64,000 nucleotides of DNA from Sialis fuliginosa (Eukaryota; Arthropoda; Insecta; Megaloptera; Sialidae). How positions within the stretch are numbered: the first letter of the stretch is position 1; each line of letters starts with the position of its first letter. The notes under the pieces were generated by a model, which saw only the letters and a program-made list of their open reading frames with translations, made no database searches and was not told the origin of the DNA. Below are positions 1 to 11,470 of this stretch, piece after piece. Made by a program: the position numbers and the translations under genes. The DNA lies in the NCBI GenBank assembly GCA_961205875.1, contig OY540814.1, positions 6,926,993 to 6,990,992 on the forward strand. The letters are read 5' to 3'.

Positions 1-1280
1 TTGATTCTATGTTTTCATGTACAGTGTAGTAACTCTTTTGATTATTATTAATACATTAAATGATATTACATACTTACCAATTTTTCAACGTTATGGGTAC
101 TATACATAGATTGCTTTGATAAATAATTTTACAATTAGACTAGATTACCTTTAGAAATTGAAGAACTACTTGCTACTATTTTGTATTTTTGATTACAAAA
201 AGTAGTCGCCACTGTATTCATAGGTTTTTGAAACTAGTATAATAGAAATATAAATTGTTGGTCGTGGCTAAAGATAAATATGATTAATTGTAGTTGCTTG
301 ATCGTCAACTAAACTAAATATAGTAATACCCCGAGTTACGGCTATTAGACTTAACAGCTTAAAAATATAATTTTACACGATTTCCTCAGTAACTTCTGAA
401 CGGATTTTATTCTGGTTTTCACTAATGGGTAGCTAAAATTCAGCTGTATAATTTTTGTATATTTTGTGTAAATTTCATGAAATCGGAAAAAAATAATTCG
501 CGGTGAACTGTGTGTTGTGGGAATGTTAGGTGGGCATGTCGGGTAAGTATGATTACTAACCGGATCTAATGCGCTAGTTATATAATAATTGGAATTTATA
601 AATGTTGATAATAATTATTATTCAACTTAAATTAAAGATAAATAAAACCATAAGAATAAAACCAATTAAAGTAATTACTAAATAATTTTTTTTGTACAAA
701 AATAACGCCAAAATATATTCATACAAACTGATATATCCTACTACGCAGATCTTATTCCGCACAAACACACACCCAGAGAGACATAATGTAATAAATCAAA
801 TTCTCATTACAAATAAAGCACATACTCTCTAAATATCTGTCACACAATATACACACACTATAAAATTTCAGTCGATCTCATGGCCCATCCCAAACGAGAC
901 GGGAAAGAGTCGCAGCAATATGAGAGTAAGGATTTATGTGTACACATAGTTGAATCCTTTTATGTCATACATTTTCCTCTACAATACACAATATGCATTA
1001 ACAGCAATAAATCAATTTTATGGTTTTGTAAATCAAACTTGGTTTTAATGCGTTGCAGCATGACCCATGCATTATGGATGACGGGTTTTCGATAGGGGGA
1101 CCTCGTGACGTAAAGGTGTCATTGTGATTGAACAATGCCAACTGTATTTGCATCTACATGCTATGTGTATGTATGCTACGTCTTCTGCGTTGATGTAAGA
1201 TCAGCAATGACATCTTGTGAACTTCGCCAATTGTAATTTAATCTTGAATAATTTCATTAACAGGAAATTATTTATACTTA
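1..1280. other. AT-rich non-coding DNA
   Basis: Nothing identifiable was seen. A somewhat less AT-rich patch lies at about 1040-1220, but the short frame at 880-1095 has no family resemblance and looks accidental. Confidence 0.5.
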
Positions 1281-1663
1281 CAGTAAGTCATCGACTTACA
1301 CAATTAATTCGTTCCAAAGGTTTTCACGTAAGTAGAAAAATCGCGTAAATTGGGACTTACTGTAGCAAAAAATATAACAATCAGTTTTGTAAAATAAAAA
1401 ACTGAGAAAAATGTTTATAATTGTAAACAAATTGCACCAACTCAGTACTAAAAATCGTAAAAAATATATAAATTCCCTGCTATGCCAATTAAACATTGAG
1501 CATATAGACAAGGGGGGATGAGGAAAGGGTGAGGTGTTTGACAATCTCGATTAGCACAATGGCTGCAGGGATACAAAGTGCCGCGAAAAAAAAACACACT
1601 TTTTTCAAATCGCGTAAGTATGAATTTGCGTAAGTCGAAATCGCGTAAATCGAGGACTTACTG
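1281..1663. mobile_element. MITE with CAGTAAGTC termini and TA duplication
   Basis: The left end CAGTAAGTCATCGACTTAC and right end TCGAGGACTTACTG are inverted repeats. TA flanks the element on both sides (1279-1280 and 1664-1665). The motif GCGTAAGT recurs inside. A TA target and CAG...CTG ends fit a non-autonomous Tc1/mariner/pogo-class DNA transposon. No transposase frame is present in its 383 bases. Confidence 0.75.
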
Positions 1664-1734
1664 TATTGGTTTTATTGACTAGGGCTTTACATCAATCTCA
1701 TCTGGCATACGTTACCGAGACCGAGATAGTTTTG

Positions 1735-2340
1735 GTCCCGTGTAAATTCTTTTGACCCTGAATAACGTCTATAGTTTCAGCCCAAATACAGGGTGGGTAT
1801 TTCTGAAACTTGATGTAACGCGCACAGATCAATTTTGCGCGCCAGCGTAAATTTAAAATCAGTATATTTCGACATGCAGAGTTAGCTATCACGTGGGTTC
1901 TAGTCTCAAATTATAGATCTCGATTATATTGTCCCTATTACGAGGTACAAGTAAAAATCTAAACATTTAACCAGTTTTAATGATTAATATTATTAAAAAA
2001 AATAACAAAAAATAAAATTTGTACTTCCACGATTGTGACTGTAAATATTAATTAATTGCATTGAAAAAATACCAGTATATTAGGATCAAATCTCTTTGAC
2101 CTAACGGTCTTAATTTTTTGATTATAGTTTTTTAAATTGAATAAAAAATTAAAAAGTAAATTTCGTATTTCGTATTAATTGAATTAAAAAAAATATCAGT
2201 ATATTAGAATATATTCTCTACACAGTAACGTTTTTAGTTTTTGATTAAAGTTTTTTAAATTGAATAAAAAAATTAAAAGTAAATATTGTATTTCCAAAAT
2301 TTTGTTTGTAAATATTAATTCTTTTTTTATGTTCGTGCAA
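1735..2340 (+). repeat. Dispersed repeat family E, with internal tandem copies
   Basis: The block at about 1780-1880 (GGGTGGGTATTTCTGAAAC, then TTGATGTAACG) reappears in reverse at 5230-5320. The AT-rich tail at 1990-2330 holds about three degenerate copies of a unit of roughly 130 bases containing CAGTATATTAG and TTTTTTAAATTGAATAAAAA. The family is unknown to me and no protein is encoded. Confidence 0.65.
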
Positions 2341-2370
2341 ATCATAAGAAATAACTATATTATACAATAC

Positions 2371-2485
2371 TATACTCTAATTCATTTAAGAATGCAGTAA
2401 TTGCCGGGGTTTTGACGGTACGAATCGTGCATTTTACCGTCAAAACCCACGGCAACCACTGCATTCTTAAATGAAATAGAGTATA
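2371..2485. mobile_element. Short palindromic MITE
   Basis: Its ends TTCATTTAAGAATGCAGT and ACTGCATTCTTAAATGAA are inverted. A second inner inverted pair (TTTTGACGGTA / TACCGTCAAAA) makes the whole 115 bases one hairpin. The ends and the GACGGTACGA word relate it to the larger element at 22332-22764. Confidence 0.7.
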
Positions 2486-2496
2486 GTCTGAGTTTT

Positions 2497-2590
2497 ACTT
2501 AACCCCACTGCTACGAATTCACGTCATACCCTTAACTGTGCATCCCGACACAGTCACACCCATTTTTTATTTAATTACAAGTATACGATA
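2497..2590 (+). repeat. Repeat family G, copy 1
   Basis: It contains CACTGCTACGAATTCACGTC, then GACACAGTCACACCCATTTT. It matches 49492-49596 on the same strand with small differences. Family unknown. Confidence 0.6.
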
Positions 2591-3383
2591 TCACGAAATT
2601 TAGGGACACTTACAATCCAATATTTCACTGCTAAAAAGGCTAATTTTTGCTTTTTACTATTGGGCTGTGGTATAATTTACAAGGGGTTATAAAATATTAT
2701 ATATCATTAATGTGAAGAAAAAAATCTATATGAGGAAAAATGTTTCTGAATAAGATAAAAGAAACTGAAAACTAAACAAATATGCATTACCGTAAAAAAG
2801 ATTATTTTTGCCTTTAATACCAACGATTGCTATAAAATAAATTGTGATAAAAAATATTATCTAGAGAATTCTTGAAAGTTTCACAATTAATGTATAAATT
2901 ATTTTTATATAAAATAATAAATTCTGTCTTAAGTTTTCAGTTTTTGAATACACTTAAACTTGATGGTTCCCTGGTTGACATGTTTATTCGACAACACGTT
3001 CAATCTAAGACATACGAGTGGCTAAAGCGTAGTCGGCCATTGCAGCTGATACGTGTTTATAATAATCGATGTGACAGTTGATTAATAAATTACGTAGTCA
3101 GGTGTCCTATGTCAACCTACATGCCGAAGACAGCTGTGTCACCGTCGAGTTAAAAAACTTTCAAAGTTTTTCTTCTTTTGATCACATTTTATTCTTTCTA
3201 TAATAACGCCATCTATGGATATATCATAGTGCCAGTCCTTTTTGTGATGTGCAAAAATTTAACATGCGGTTATATTTCATCCTTTTCAAGATATAAATTA
3301 CAGATTATTTGAAAAGGTAGTTTATAATAATAAAGAAATAATATAAATATAACTTACCTACTTCAAAATATGACCTCTGTGGA
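2591..3383. other. AT-rich non-coding DNA
   Basis: No convincing gene or element. The short frame at 2872-3081 lacks recognisable features. Confidence 0.45.
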
Positions 3384-3952
3384 CAGTGGCACCGGAACCA
3401 AATTTTTCTGGGGGAGCAGTACGAACCTCAAAAATTAAGCTGACCTAACTTCACTTGGCGTTCTTAAAATTCAAAATTTACTTCAATTTTCTTTGTTTTG
3501 ATTAATATCGTATTCTTTGCTAAAAAATAAATAGAAATACAGTGGAACCTCGTTAGAACGTTTTTAAAGAGACTGAGGGAAAACACGGACTAACGAGAAA
3601 AACGTCTTAACGAAATATAAAATGGAAGAATGCCGGGACCTAAATAAAGAAAACAACGTACTAAAGGAAAACGTACTAACGAGGTTTTACTGTACTCACT
3701 TTTTATTTTTCTTTGTCTCTGACTAGACTCGTGATTGTGAACTTTAACATCAATTTACAAAAATTAAAGAATTTTAAGAGTAAACAAATTACAGAAAACA
3801 GATTTTTATAATTGCACGTCGCTTCAAACCCGCCCTAAAAATAGAATCCAAATTTTGAGTGTGCAAAAAGTAGTCATTGCCCCCTTCACTAAAAATTGGG
3901 AGGGGCAACCTCCCCCCCCCCCTCCCCCTGATCTCCGGCTCCAGTGCCTCTG
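3384..3952. mobile_element. TIR-ended element interrupted by a younger MITE
   Basis: The left end GGCACCGGAACCAAAT and the right end GGAGATCAGG...CTCCAGTGCC region are imperfect inverted repeats. G/C runs (GGGGGAGC on the left; a C tract near 3912-3925) lie just inside. The element at 3540-3692 sits inside it. Ends are approximate. Confidence 0.45.
3540..3692 (+). mobile_element. TA-flanked MITE, CAGTGGAACCTCGTTAG type, copy 1
   Basis: Termini CAGTGGAACCTCGTTAGAAC and CTAACGAGGTTTTACTG are inverted. TA flanks both sides. It is 153 bases with no coding capacity. A reverse-oriented relative lies at 51708-51855; both share internal GAATGCC and AACGTACTA words. The ends fit a pogo/Tigger-like Tc1/mariner group. 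Confidence 0.8.
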
Positions 3953-4508
3953 AAAGACAAAGTGACCAATAACTACTTTTGCAATTTATTTAAATTTTTT
4001 TACTTTATTTTCTGGATGGATAAATTTTTTATTAAAAAAAATCTCACATAACTTTCTAAGAGACCAGGTGCATTACATCTCTAAGACCGGCCCTGATAGG
4101 TGCTTATCAAGATTGTAAATATATATAGAGACATTTTTCAGTTTTGCTGAATCGATGATTATCTTCTAGTCTGTCTACACGTTTTAGCTGCTACTGTAAA
4201 TCTTTATGAAATTACAGTGACGTTAATTAATGCTAGAAATGTATAAATGTTTTTAATTTACACATTTTAATTAAAAAATATGAATTGTTTTAATCGTACC
4301 AAAATTTACATTTCAGATTTATGTTTTGTTAATGTTTGAATTATTGTCCCGAATAAAAAAAAGGATTGTGTATTTATACATTCTTAATCAAATTTATTGT
4401 ATAGTGGTGCTTTGAATTTATTATTTGAATGGAGCCTCAAGTTATGACTGTCGTAAGGCTCCATTTCAGCTCTTACAGGCCCTGTACATTATATATTTTT
4501 ACTTTCAA
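3953..4508. other. Non-coding DNA
   Basis: AT-rich, no gene seen. A small hairpin (GGAGCC ... GGCTCC) lies near 4432-4465. Confidence 0.4.
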
Positions 4509-4980
4509 CAGGTACTATGGGGTTTAGATGTCGTCTGCCACCCTAAAGGTCAGAATCGCTTACAACAGATTCAAAAATATTAAAACAAACATAATACGTT
4601 ATTTTCTTGGGCGAAGCTTAAATAATTAAATCATTTTAAAATACAAATATATGTCCATATCATTAATTATTTTTTTATCAAGTTTAACATATTTAAATTC
4701 TAAAATTCGGAATATCAAATATTTATTGCCATTGCACATTTACTTATACAATTTTCAATAGATTACATAATAATTTAATAGCACAAATATATATGAGTAC
4801 TATAAACGAAGAGTACCTACTTCTATATCTAGCAAATGAGTTTCAAAATATCTGTCTTTGTTTGGTACATGGAAAAATGATTTAAATATTATAATAATCA
4901 AATGGGAAGAGTCTACTAAGTTTGTGATAAGCGAATTTGAATAAAAACTGGTCGACCACTTTTGTATGCAACTCTACATA
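4509..4980 (-). repeat. Repeat family F, copy 1
   Basis: This segment is the reverse complement of 54930-55385 over its whole length, with scattered differences. Shared landmarks are GATGTCGTCTGCCACC at one end and CTGGTCGACCACTTTTG at the other, with ATATATATGAGTACTATAAA between them. No open frame is present. Transposon class is unknown. Confidence 0.7.
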
Positions 4981-5036
4981 AAAATATATCTTTAATATAA
5001 AATACATTTCAGAAACACGTCTATTATTCTAATATG

Positions 5037-5345
5037 TATACTGTTATTTTCGTTTCAATTCATGCAATTAATATTTATAAGCGAAATCGTAAAAATACGT
5101 AATTAACTTTTTTAATTTTTATTCAATTTAAAAAAATTTAATCAAAAAATTACCGCGTAGAAAATATATTCTTATACGTGTAGGTACTGTTTTTTTTTCA
5201 ATTCAATACTCTGAGTGTCGAGATACGCTGATTTTAAATTATCGCTAGCGCGCAAACTGATCTCTGCTCGTTACATCAAATTTCTGAAATGCCCACCCAG
5301 TATCTGGCGTTAAACACTAGATGTTATTCACGTCAAAATATTATA
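5037..5345 (-). repeat. Repeat family E, copy 2
   Basis: This is the reverse complement of part of 1735-2340. The shared words are GAAATGCCCACCCAGTATC and GCGCGCAAACTGATCT. It lacks the tandem expansion seen in copy 1. Confidence 0.65.
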
Positions 5346-6274
5346 TATTATGGTTAAATTATTAGAATATAACAGTAGTTATTAAACAGATAGGAAACCA
5401 AGAAGAATTTACTTACCTACGTCCAAAAACCAAAACACTTTTTTATCACAGTAAATATATTAATTTTTATTAATTATGTTAAATAAATCTAGCTAAAAAA
5501 GTGCAATAATACGAATGTGAGTATGTGGTGGCATAGGTGAAAAGTCAGCAGACGTGTATAAGCGTTGACGAGCAATAAACAAGCAATCAGAGGCCGTCTT
5601 AGCGCGACGGTGTGTGACGCGAAGCCAGGCTGCTTATTTTCCACTACACTGGCCATAATTAGGTCGTTCATTTCCTATCTGAGCTGGACGTCGATCAGAC
5701 GACAACTAAGTGACCATAACTGCTGCTGATGTTGCGTCACGATACATTTACCACCTCAATTAAAATTATGTCAATGTTTTGCACTGCTTTTTATCTTTAC
5801 TAATAAATGATAGATATAGTTACTTAGGGAATACATACAGTAATGTATACATTATATTGTACATATACATTATACATACTAGTTATTGTAAATTATATTG
5901 ATATGTTTAAATTCCTATATACTAGTGAATCTAAAAAATTAAATGGGGGGGGGGCGAAAGGGATCTAATTTTACCCCTATGAAAAGTTGTAATGAAACTA
6001 GAATTTTGAGTATATTTATGAATAGTTCTTAAATATATTATTGATGGAATTAAAATATGTAGATCAAATAAACAATATATTTCCAAATATTATATAATTT
6101 TAATAATAATAGGAATAAAGAAATACAGATGGTTTATATCTTGACAATTAAAATAAATTAAAACTTTATTCTCTTAATTGTAATGTAGAACATTATAATT
6201 TATAATATGCTATTCATATATTCAAACTATATTTTTATCAAATATCACAAATATTGGTAGCTCTAATTGCGAAA
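5346..6274. other. Non-coding DNA with one less AT-rich island
   Basis: The part at 5480-5760 is more complex, with CpG-bearing words, and includes a 60-codon minus-strand frame (5489-5671) that I do not recognise. It may be a regulatory island. The remainder is AT-rich and includes a G tract at about 5944-5953. Confidence 0.35.
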
Positions 6275-6332
6275 GGAAGGGGGGTATTAAGTGCTACTTT
6301 CTATTGAAAGTAGCACTAAATACCCCCCTCCC
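6275..6332. repeat. Near-perfect 58-base hairpin
   Basis: The arms GGGGGGTATTAAGTGCTAC and GTAGCACTAAATACCCCCC pair with one mismatch around a four-base loop. It could be a small fold-back transposon remnant. Nothing supports a transcribed miRNA. Confidence 0.7.
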
Positions 6333-6626
6333 TTAATAAAGTTAAATCCTTTTTTATATAAAATTAACTGATAACTCCAAAAAGGATGAAAGGAAACTTA
6401 AAAATATGTGAGTGAGGTTCAAAGTGCTTGGCCAATCGGTTAAATTAGTCATAAATGACTCATAGATATGTTAAAAATATGTATAAGAAATTTATATAGT
6501 TAATAAAGAGATAGTAATTATAGCTCTGCAGTATATAAAAAATACCTATACTCATTAACAATTATTGAAATTAATAATTCTTCTAAAATAGAGATTGATC
6601 GTTCGTGTGAGTAATTTTTTTAAATT

Positions 6627-6795
6627 AAGAGCGGATTCAGGGGAGGTTATCGGGGACATGAACCCTCTCCAAACCTCAAAAATTAAAGCAAATTAAATTA
6701 AAAAATTCTCATAAAATACTAAAGTAACTTTTTTGTGGATTTCGCAGATCATTAACCCCCTCCCCCTCCAAAATTGTAAATATCTATCCGTGCTT
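6627..6795. mobile_element. Short TIR element with AAGnnCGGAT ends
   Basis: Left AAGAGCGGATTCAGGGGAGG is mirrored by right CCTCCCCCTCC, then ATCCGTGCTT. It is 169 bases and non-coding. Confidence 0.5.
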
Positions 6796-6848
6796 GTCTG
6801 GAATGTTTCAATTTATATAAAAATTAAACAATAAGAAATGTTTCGATT

Positions 6849-7625
6849 GGGTGTGTAAAAAATGAAGATTTCCTCTCGATACGAAATAAGTTAGTTTATG
6901 ACCTAAAATAAATCCTCGCCGAAGGATATAGTTCAATTTTAAGAGGTGCCGCAAAGGGGGGTCCCGTTTTCCATTTGAATAACATGGGGAAACGATTCTA
7001 TAGTACTAAAGATGGTATAAACTGATCCATGATAACTTTTGAAAAATTTTTAAAGACATCATTTTGCAGAAGATAAAATTCTCTACAAAAGTGTCTACAA
7101 AGTCATGACCCTCAATTCAACGTATCATCAGATATTCTAAGTGATTTATGTGTTAAAATGAACGTCTAAATTTGAAATTTAATTCTCTATAAATAGTCTA
7201 GAAAGGTAAACGTGTAAATGTAATGAGTTGAAATTTATAAGCGTTTTAAATATTTTTTTAAATCAGCATTTTAACGTCAATATTCTATAAATATCAATTA
7301 AATAGCAATATATAACACTACTACTGAGCTATCGGAAAAAGTATAACCCAACCGACAACTGGCATTATTAGAAAATAATTTTATTCTTTACAAAATGACG
7401 TTCTTTAATTTTTTTTTATTCATTATCATGAATCAGTTAAACCAACTTTGGTACTAAAGAATAATTTTACAAAGTTATTTAAGTGGGAAACGGGACCCTC
7501 CTTTGCGGTACCTCTTAAAATTAAACAACAGGGAATCCTTCGGCAAGGATTTATTTTAGGTTATAAACTAACTTATTTCGTAATGAGAGCGAAGAATAAA
7601 AAATATTGCTTTTTTTGACACACCC
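6849..7625. mobile_element. Non-autonomous element with long terminal inverted repeats
   Basis: Terminal arms of about 130 bases run inward from GGGTGTGT and end at ACACACCC. Inside each arm are ACGAAATAAGTTAGTTTAT, CGCAAAGG and GGGTCCCGTTT words in mirrored order. The core at 7000-7450 has no coding frame. The long arms resemble fold-back or long-TIR MITEs. Confidence 0.75.
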
Positions 7626-8277
7626 TAATATACAAACATATGTTTTATAATTTATATTTCAAAACTAGTTCCTACTCTTAATAAATTTGGAGACCACTGC
7701 TTTAAAACTATGAAACCAAAAGTCAAAAACGTATATTTTCACTCAAACTATGTATGTATGTACTATGTACAGCGCTCATGTTATTTAGTTCCATTAAAAT
7801 GACATATAATTAAGATAAAACACACTAGCACCTTGAGTACACCACCATAACTATAACATTTCAATCATGATGAATATTTGAGTGCATGTTAAACCCATAA
7901 AACGGTGCATTAAAAAAGAACTGCCGCTGATTGTTCTCGCAAATAAGTGCCCGAGCAGTGTTCCTGTATCCAGTTGCTCAACGACCGATTTACAACTGGA
8001 TCCGTTGTGAATGGGCCATCAAAGTGCGTTGCGTAGAGTAGACTTGCCCATAAAGGCACTGTCGTTACGAATACATTAATAGTGTACCTAAACATTAATC
8101 AGGTGCGCTGCTGCTGCCTAAGTACGTTTTTGTTTTCGTAAGGTTTTGTGAAATTGATGTAAATATTGTATGAGATAGATTGGGATCTAACAGAGTATGT
8201 ATAGTACAAGATGTTCTTTAAAACTTTATGATATTTGAAATTCTTGTAAATTGTGTGTAGATACAATTTTATTGATA
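7626..8277. other. Non-coding DNA
   Basis: No gene is recognised. The patch 7900-8120 is less AT-rich and may be regulatory. Its short minus-strand frame (7910-8095) is not convincing. Confidence 0.4.
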
Positions 8278-9129
8278 CAGTCAGGACTCGTTTATTCTAA
8301 GCCTTCTGAATCGTTTGACACGAGGAAGTCGCGTTTATTCTAAGTTGAGAGGGGCTCCCACCAAGTTATGTATAGATCCTTGACCAATCAGCGTTGGCGC
8401 GGGAATTGACGTCACCACGAAGACGTATTCAAATGTTATAAATGTATAATAGAATATCAATTACAAGAAATCCTTTATTTATTCATGTCTTCGTATTTTT
8501 TGATATTTTAACAACATATACAATCAAAGAAGTACAAATTTCAACATTGCAAAATCATGAAAAAACTACCACAGACAATTTTGTCTATTCGGGAAGTGTT
8601 ATTTTTACTATTCTTAAGTTGGCAATACGTTCTGTGGTTTTCAGTTTTTGACAGTTTTCTATGATTTTGTAATGTCAAATTTGTATGTACTTCTTTGATT
8701 GTATGTAATGTTAAAATATCAAAAAATACGAAAACAAGAATAAATGAAGGATTTTTTAGTAATTGATATTCTATTATACATTTATAACATTTGAATAAAT
8801 CTTCGTGGTGACTTCAATTCCCGCGCTAACGCAGATTGGTCAAGGAGCTATAGAGACTATGTATGTAAACCTTGGTATTTAATATTTATCGTTAATAGTT
8901 AATCGTGATAGTGAAATAATTTTACTTTACTTTTAATTTCGTATATGAGCAAGGTGACGAGTGACGACGGTGATAAGTGTCTCTAATTAATTCTACAAAA
9001 ATTTCGAAGATATGTTCGTTTACGCCATCACTTGAGAATGGTGGGAGGTGAAGTAGGAGAAATAATTCAGAATAAACGAAACTCGGCATTTCAGATAAAC
9101 GAGACTTACAATAAACGAGTCCTGACTGT
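8278..9129. mobile_element. TA-flanked TIR element, CAGTCAGGACTCGTTTATT type
   Basis: Ends CAGTCAGGACTCGTTTATT and AATAAACGAGTCCTGACTG are perfect inverted repeats, flanked by TA (8276-8277 and 9130-9131). A second inverted structure lies inside at 8371-8847. It has no transposase frame. It belongs to the TA-targeting class by its ends. Confidence 0.8.
8371..8847. mobile_element. Fold-back structure nested in the TA element
   Basis: Arms of about 190 bases (8371-8567 and 8655-8847) are inverted copies that share TCCTTGACCAATC, GCGGGAATTGA, CACGAAGA and CAATCAAAGAAGTAC. The short frame at 8442-8651 crosses arm and loop and is not a real gene. Confidence 0.75.
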
Positions 9130-9163
9130 ATTTAAAATCTGATTCATTTTGTATCAAAAATAT

Positions 9164-9712
9164 TGCTTCTTCACAATATCAAAGATATGAGAAGCTTTGT
9201 GATCGTTTTAAAAAGAGACAAAAATACTGTTCTCCGATTTCAAAATTTTAAATTGATCTTTCCGTTTCAGGTCAAAACAAAAACTTTTCGTTCCGTGTCT
9301 GTCTTTCCGTGTGTGTTTGTGTATATACATATGTGTCTGTCCCCTGAATCCTTGTCACGCGCATAATACATGAACTACTGAACCAATATTAATGAAACAT
9401 GGTTGGATGGTTGGGTCTGGCTTGAGGACGTTCCCATTTCAAAATCATTAAAAGGGGTAACATCCCAAAATATATATATTTTTTAAGATATCTAAAAACG
9501 ACACGTGTTACGTGAAAATGTTATAGTCTTTTTTGTACAGCATTCAGTTTCCTGTAATATAAGTCTATAGCGTTTATTGTAAAATATATCCTTACTTTAA
9601 AAATCGTTATTTGTTTTTTAAATTGATATTTACTTTGACATATTAAATGTCATTTTGACGCTTGCATAAATTTAGATTTAGATTGAAATTATCAAAAAAA
9701 TATACGAAAATA
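9164..9712 (-). repeat. Repeat family R1, copy 1
   Basis: It runs in reverse relative to the copies at 28200 and 33916. Landmarks in order are TTGCTTCTTCACAATATC, CTGTCCCCTGAATCC, GGATGGTTGGGTCTGGCTTG and AATGTCATTTTGACG. The frame at 9163-9366 is part of the repeat and not a gene. Confidence 0.75.
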
Positions 9713-10199
9713 TTTGGATGCCCCTTGGAGCAGAAATTATGGATTTTCGTTGGTTGTACGTACCTATTACAACTTTTGATCGGCATACTTTGAACTATCA
9801 TTTCCACAAAAAATTTCAACTAAAATGCAAAACCCATTGCTTTTGTGTGGGGTCTTTTCTTTTGCTCTACTGATAACACGGCTCGTTTGCGGACATGTGT
9901 TTATTAACAAAAAGCGAGTGTTTTAATGTCCTTCACAACACCTAAAAGTATCGGTATATTTACGGGACACCCTGTATAATATAAAGTATATTATAAAAAT
10001 ATGGATAAACTTATATCTAATAGAACTTCAGTATTAATGTTCATAATAATACCTTTTGTAAAACTAAAAATAGTTTTTTATTTACACGCTAAAAAAGCAT
10101 AGCACTTTTAAAACATAGAACCCAAGTTGTTTCATTTACAACAACTGAGTGAGTAACGCTAGAAGTTAGTAAATTCGCACATAGTAGTGGTAACAGTGG
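9713..10199. other. Non-coding DNA with a transposon end
   Basis: The words ACGGGACACCCTG, then TA (about 9962-9976), match a terminal motif common on arthropod TA-targeting elements. No partner end was found, so it is a fragment at most. Confidence 0.35.
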
Positions 10200-10480
10200 A
10201 TAGCAAGTATACATAAATATCCTTATAAATCAATGACGTGACGGTAGCAACAAAGAGAAGTCGGCAGCACGCCATTAACCATCCTGCGTCTTATGCAGCG
10301 AATATAAATCTTGCGATAGCTTTCCTCGCGTCCACAATAAACGACGCTCTGGGCGCGAGATAGCCGCCGCGACGCCGAAGATGGACGGTGACGCGTCTGT
10401 GAACCGACGCCTTTGAATTTTGCAATCGCAGCATCTGTTGTTAAACACATTTTAAACTGTTTCTGTTCCATAAGGTTTCT
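10200..10480. promoter_or_regulatory. Candidate cis-regulatory island downstream of tsh
   Basis: This is complex, CpG-bearing sequence between very AT-rich flanks, about 2.4 kb beyond the tsh stop. It contains GACGTGACGG, CGACGCTCTGGGCGCGAG and CAATAAACGAC (a posterior-Hox-like core). A minus-strand ATG frame of 82 codons (10223-10471) with arginine-rich sequence crosses it. I do not recognise the frame and favour a regulatory reading. Confidence 0.35.
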
Positions 10481-10930
10481 ATATTCTTTTTATATTTTAA
10501 CGAATTATTAATTTTTAAAGTTGACAATTAATTAATAATCAATTAATTTTTTTATTTTATATACATGGGTCAACATTAATTGACTTTTTTAGAAGTTTAT
10601 GCAACTTATACTAATTAATAATTAAATATTTAATTAAATCACTAATATTCATTTGCAAGATACAGAAAATATACGTATTTAATTTTTTATTCATATTTGT
10701 ATGTACAGTAGTAATTAATTACTAATTTATATATATTATTATATATATATTTATTATATATATTATATTCAATAATCAAATATAATTATCAATTATTTTT
10801 AAACATAGATAACCTGTTGTTTAATAAATTTATTAATATCAAACGTACCTATTGTAGTACTGCAATGAAAAATACATATAAGCAGATATGCAGTTAACAA
10901 CACATCTGTATTTGTTTGTAATGAACATTT
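10481..10930. repeat. Extremely AT-rich low-complexity DNA
   Basis: Runs of TATATA and ATTAAT words, densest at 10720-10770. No gene or element is seen. Confidence 0.6.
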
Positions 10931-11470
10931 ATTAATTAAGATAGTATCAGCGATAGCAGGGCAATAGAATTAAGAAAATCGCTTGAAATGAGTGACATTA
11001 AATCTTTGTTCGCAGTTTGCGTTCACCATGCAAACATACATTCATGTCACATGATATCTTTTAGTATCTGCTCCGTAAGGTTCTTGCACCAGGGTCGTAT
11101 ATTAGCAAGGAATTGGGTCTCGGTTGGCATTAAAGCAGGCCCGCGGGTGTGGGGGGAGCATCACGCCGCAAGGGCCATAGATATTATAGCCGTAAGCTGT
11201 TAAAGCCATTCCAGACACTAAAACTGTTCTTATTATCTAAATGGGCGTCGTGTCACAATGTTTGCAGGATCGGCAACTCAAAGCGTGGATCCTTAAACAC
11301 ATTGCCGCGTGTTTTATGGCCCCCTGACGTCACCTCGTGGTAAATCTTTGATTCGGACGGCAATGGAGGCGTAATAGCTTCGTGCTAACGCGCGCCGACA
11401 GTCAATATTGCCCGGAATCTGTTTAACTGTCGCTTTGTTATCGCACACGCTAGCATGCTTTATGATAGGA
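10931..11470. promoter_or_regulatory. Candidate Wnt/Hox-responsive enhancer near tsh
   Basis: This 540-base island is much less AT-rich than its flanks and starts about 1.4 kb past the tsh stop. Directly visible words are two TCF-type sites AATCTTTG (11001-11008 and 11343-11350), a perfect CRE TGACGTCA (11325-11332), and a posterior-Hox-like TTTATGGC (11313-11320). Teashirt is a known Wingless and Hox target in flies, so the combination is suggestive. Two short plus-strand frames here are incidental. Confidence 0.4.

Noticed and set aside
6275-6332. Hairpin considered as a microRNA precursor
   Set aside because: The arms are nearly perfectly complementary with a four-base loop, unlike an animal pre-miRNA with bulges and a larger loop.
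9163-9366. 67-codon frame with a Cys/Val-rich segment
   Set aside because: It lies wholly inside an R1 repeat.
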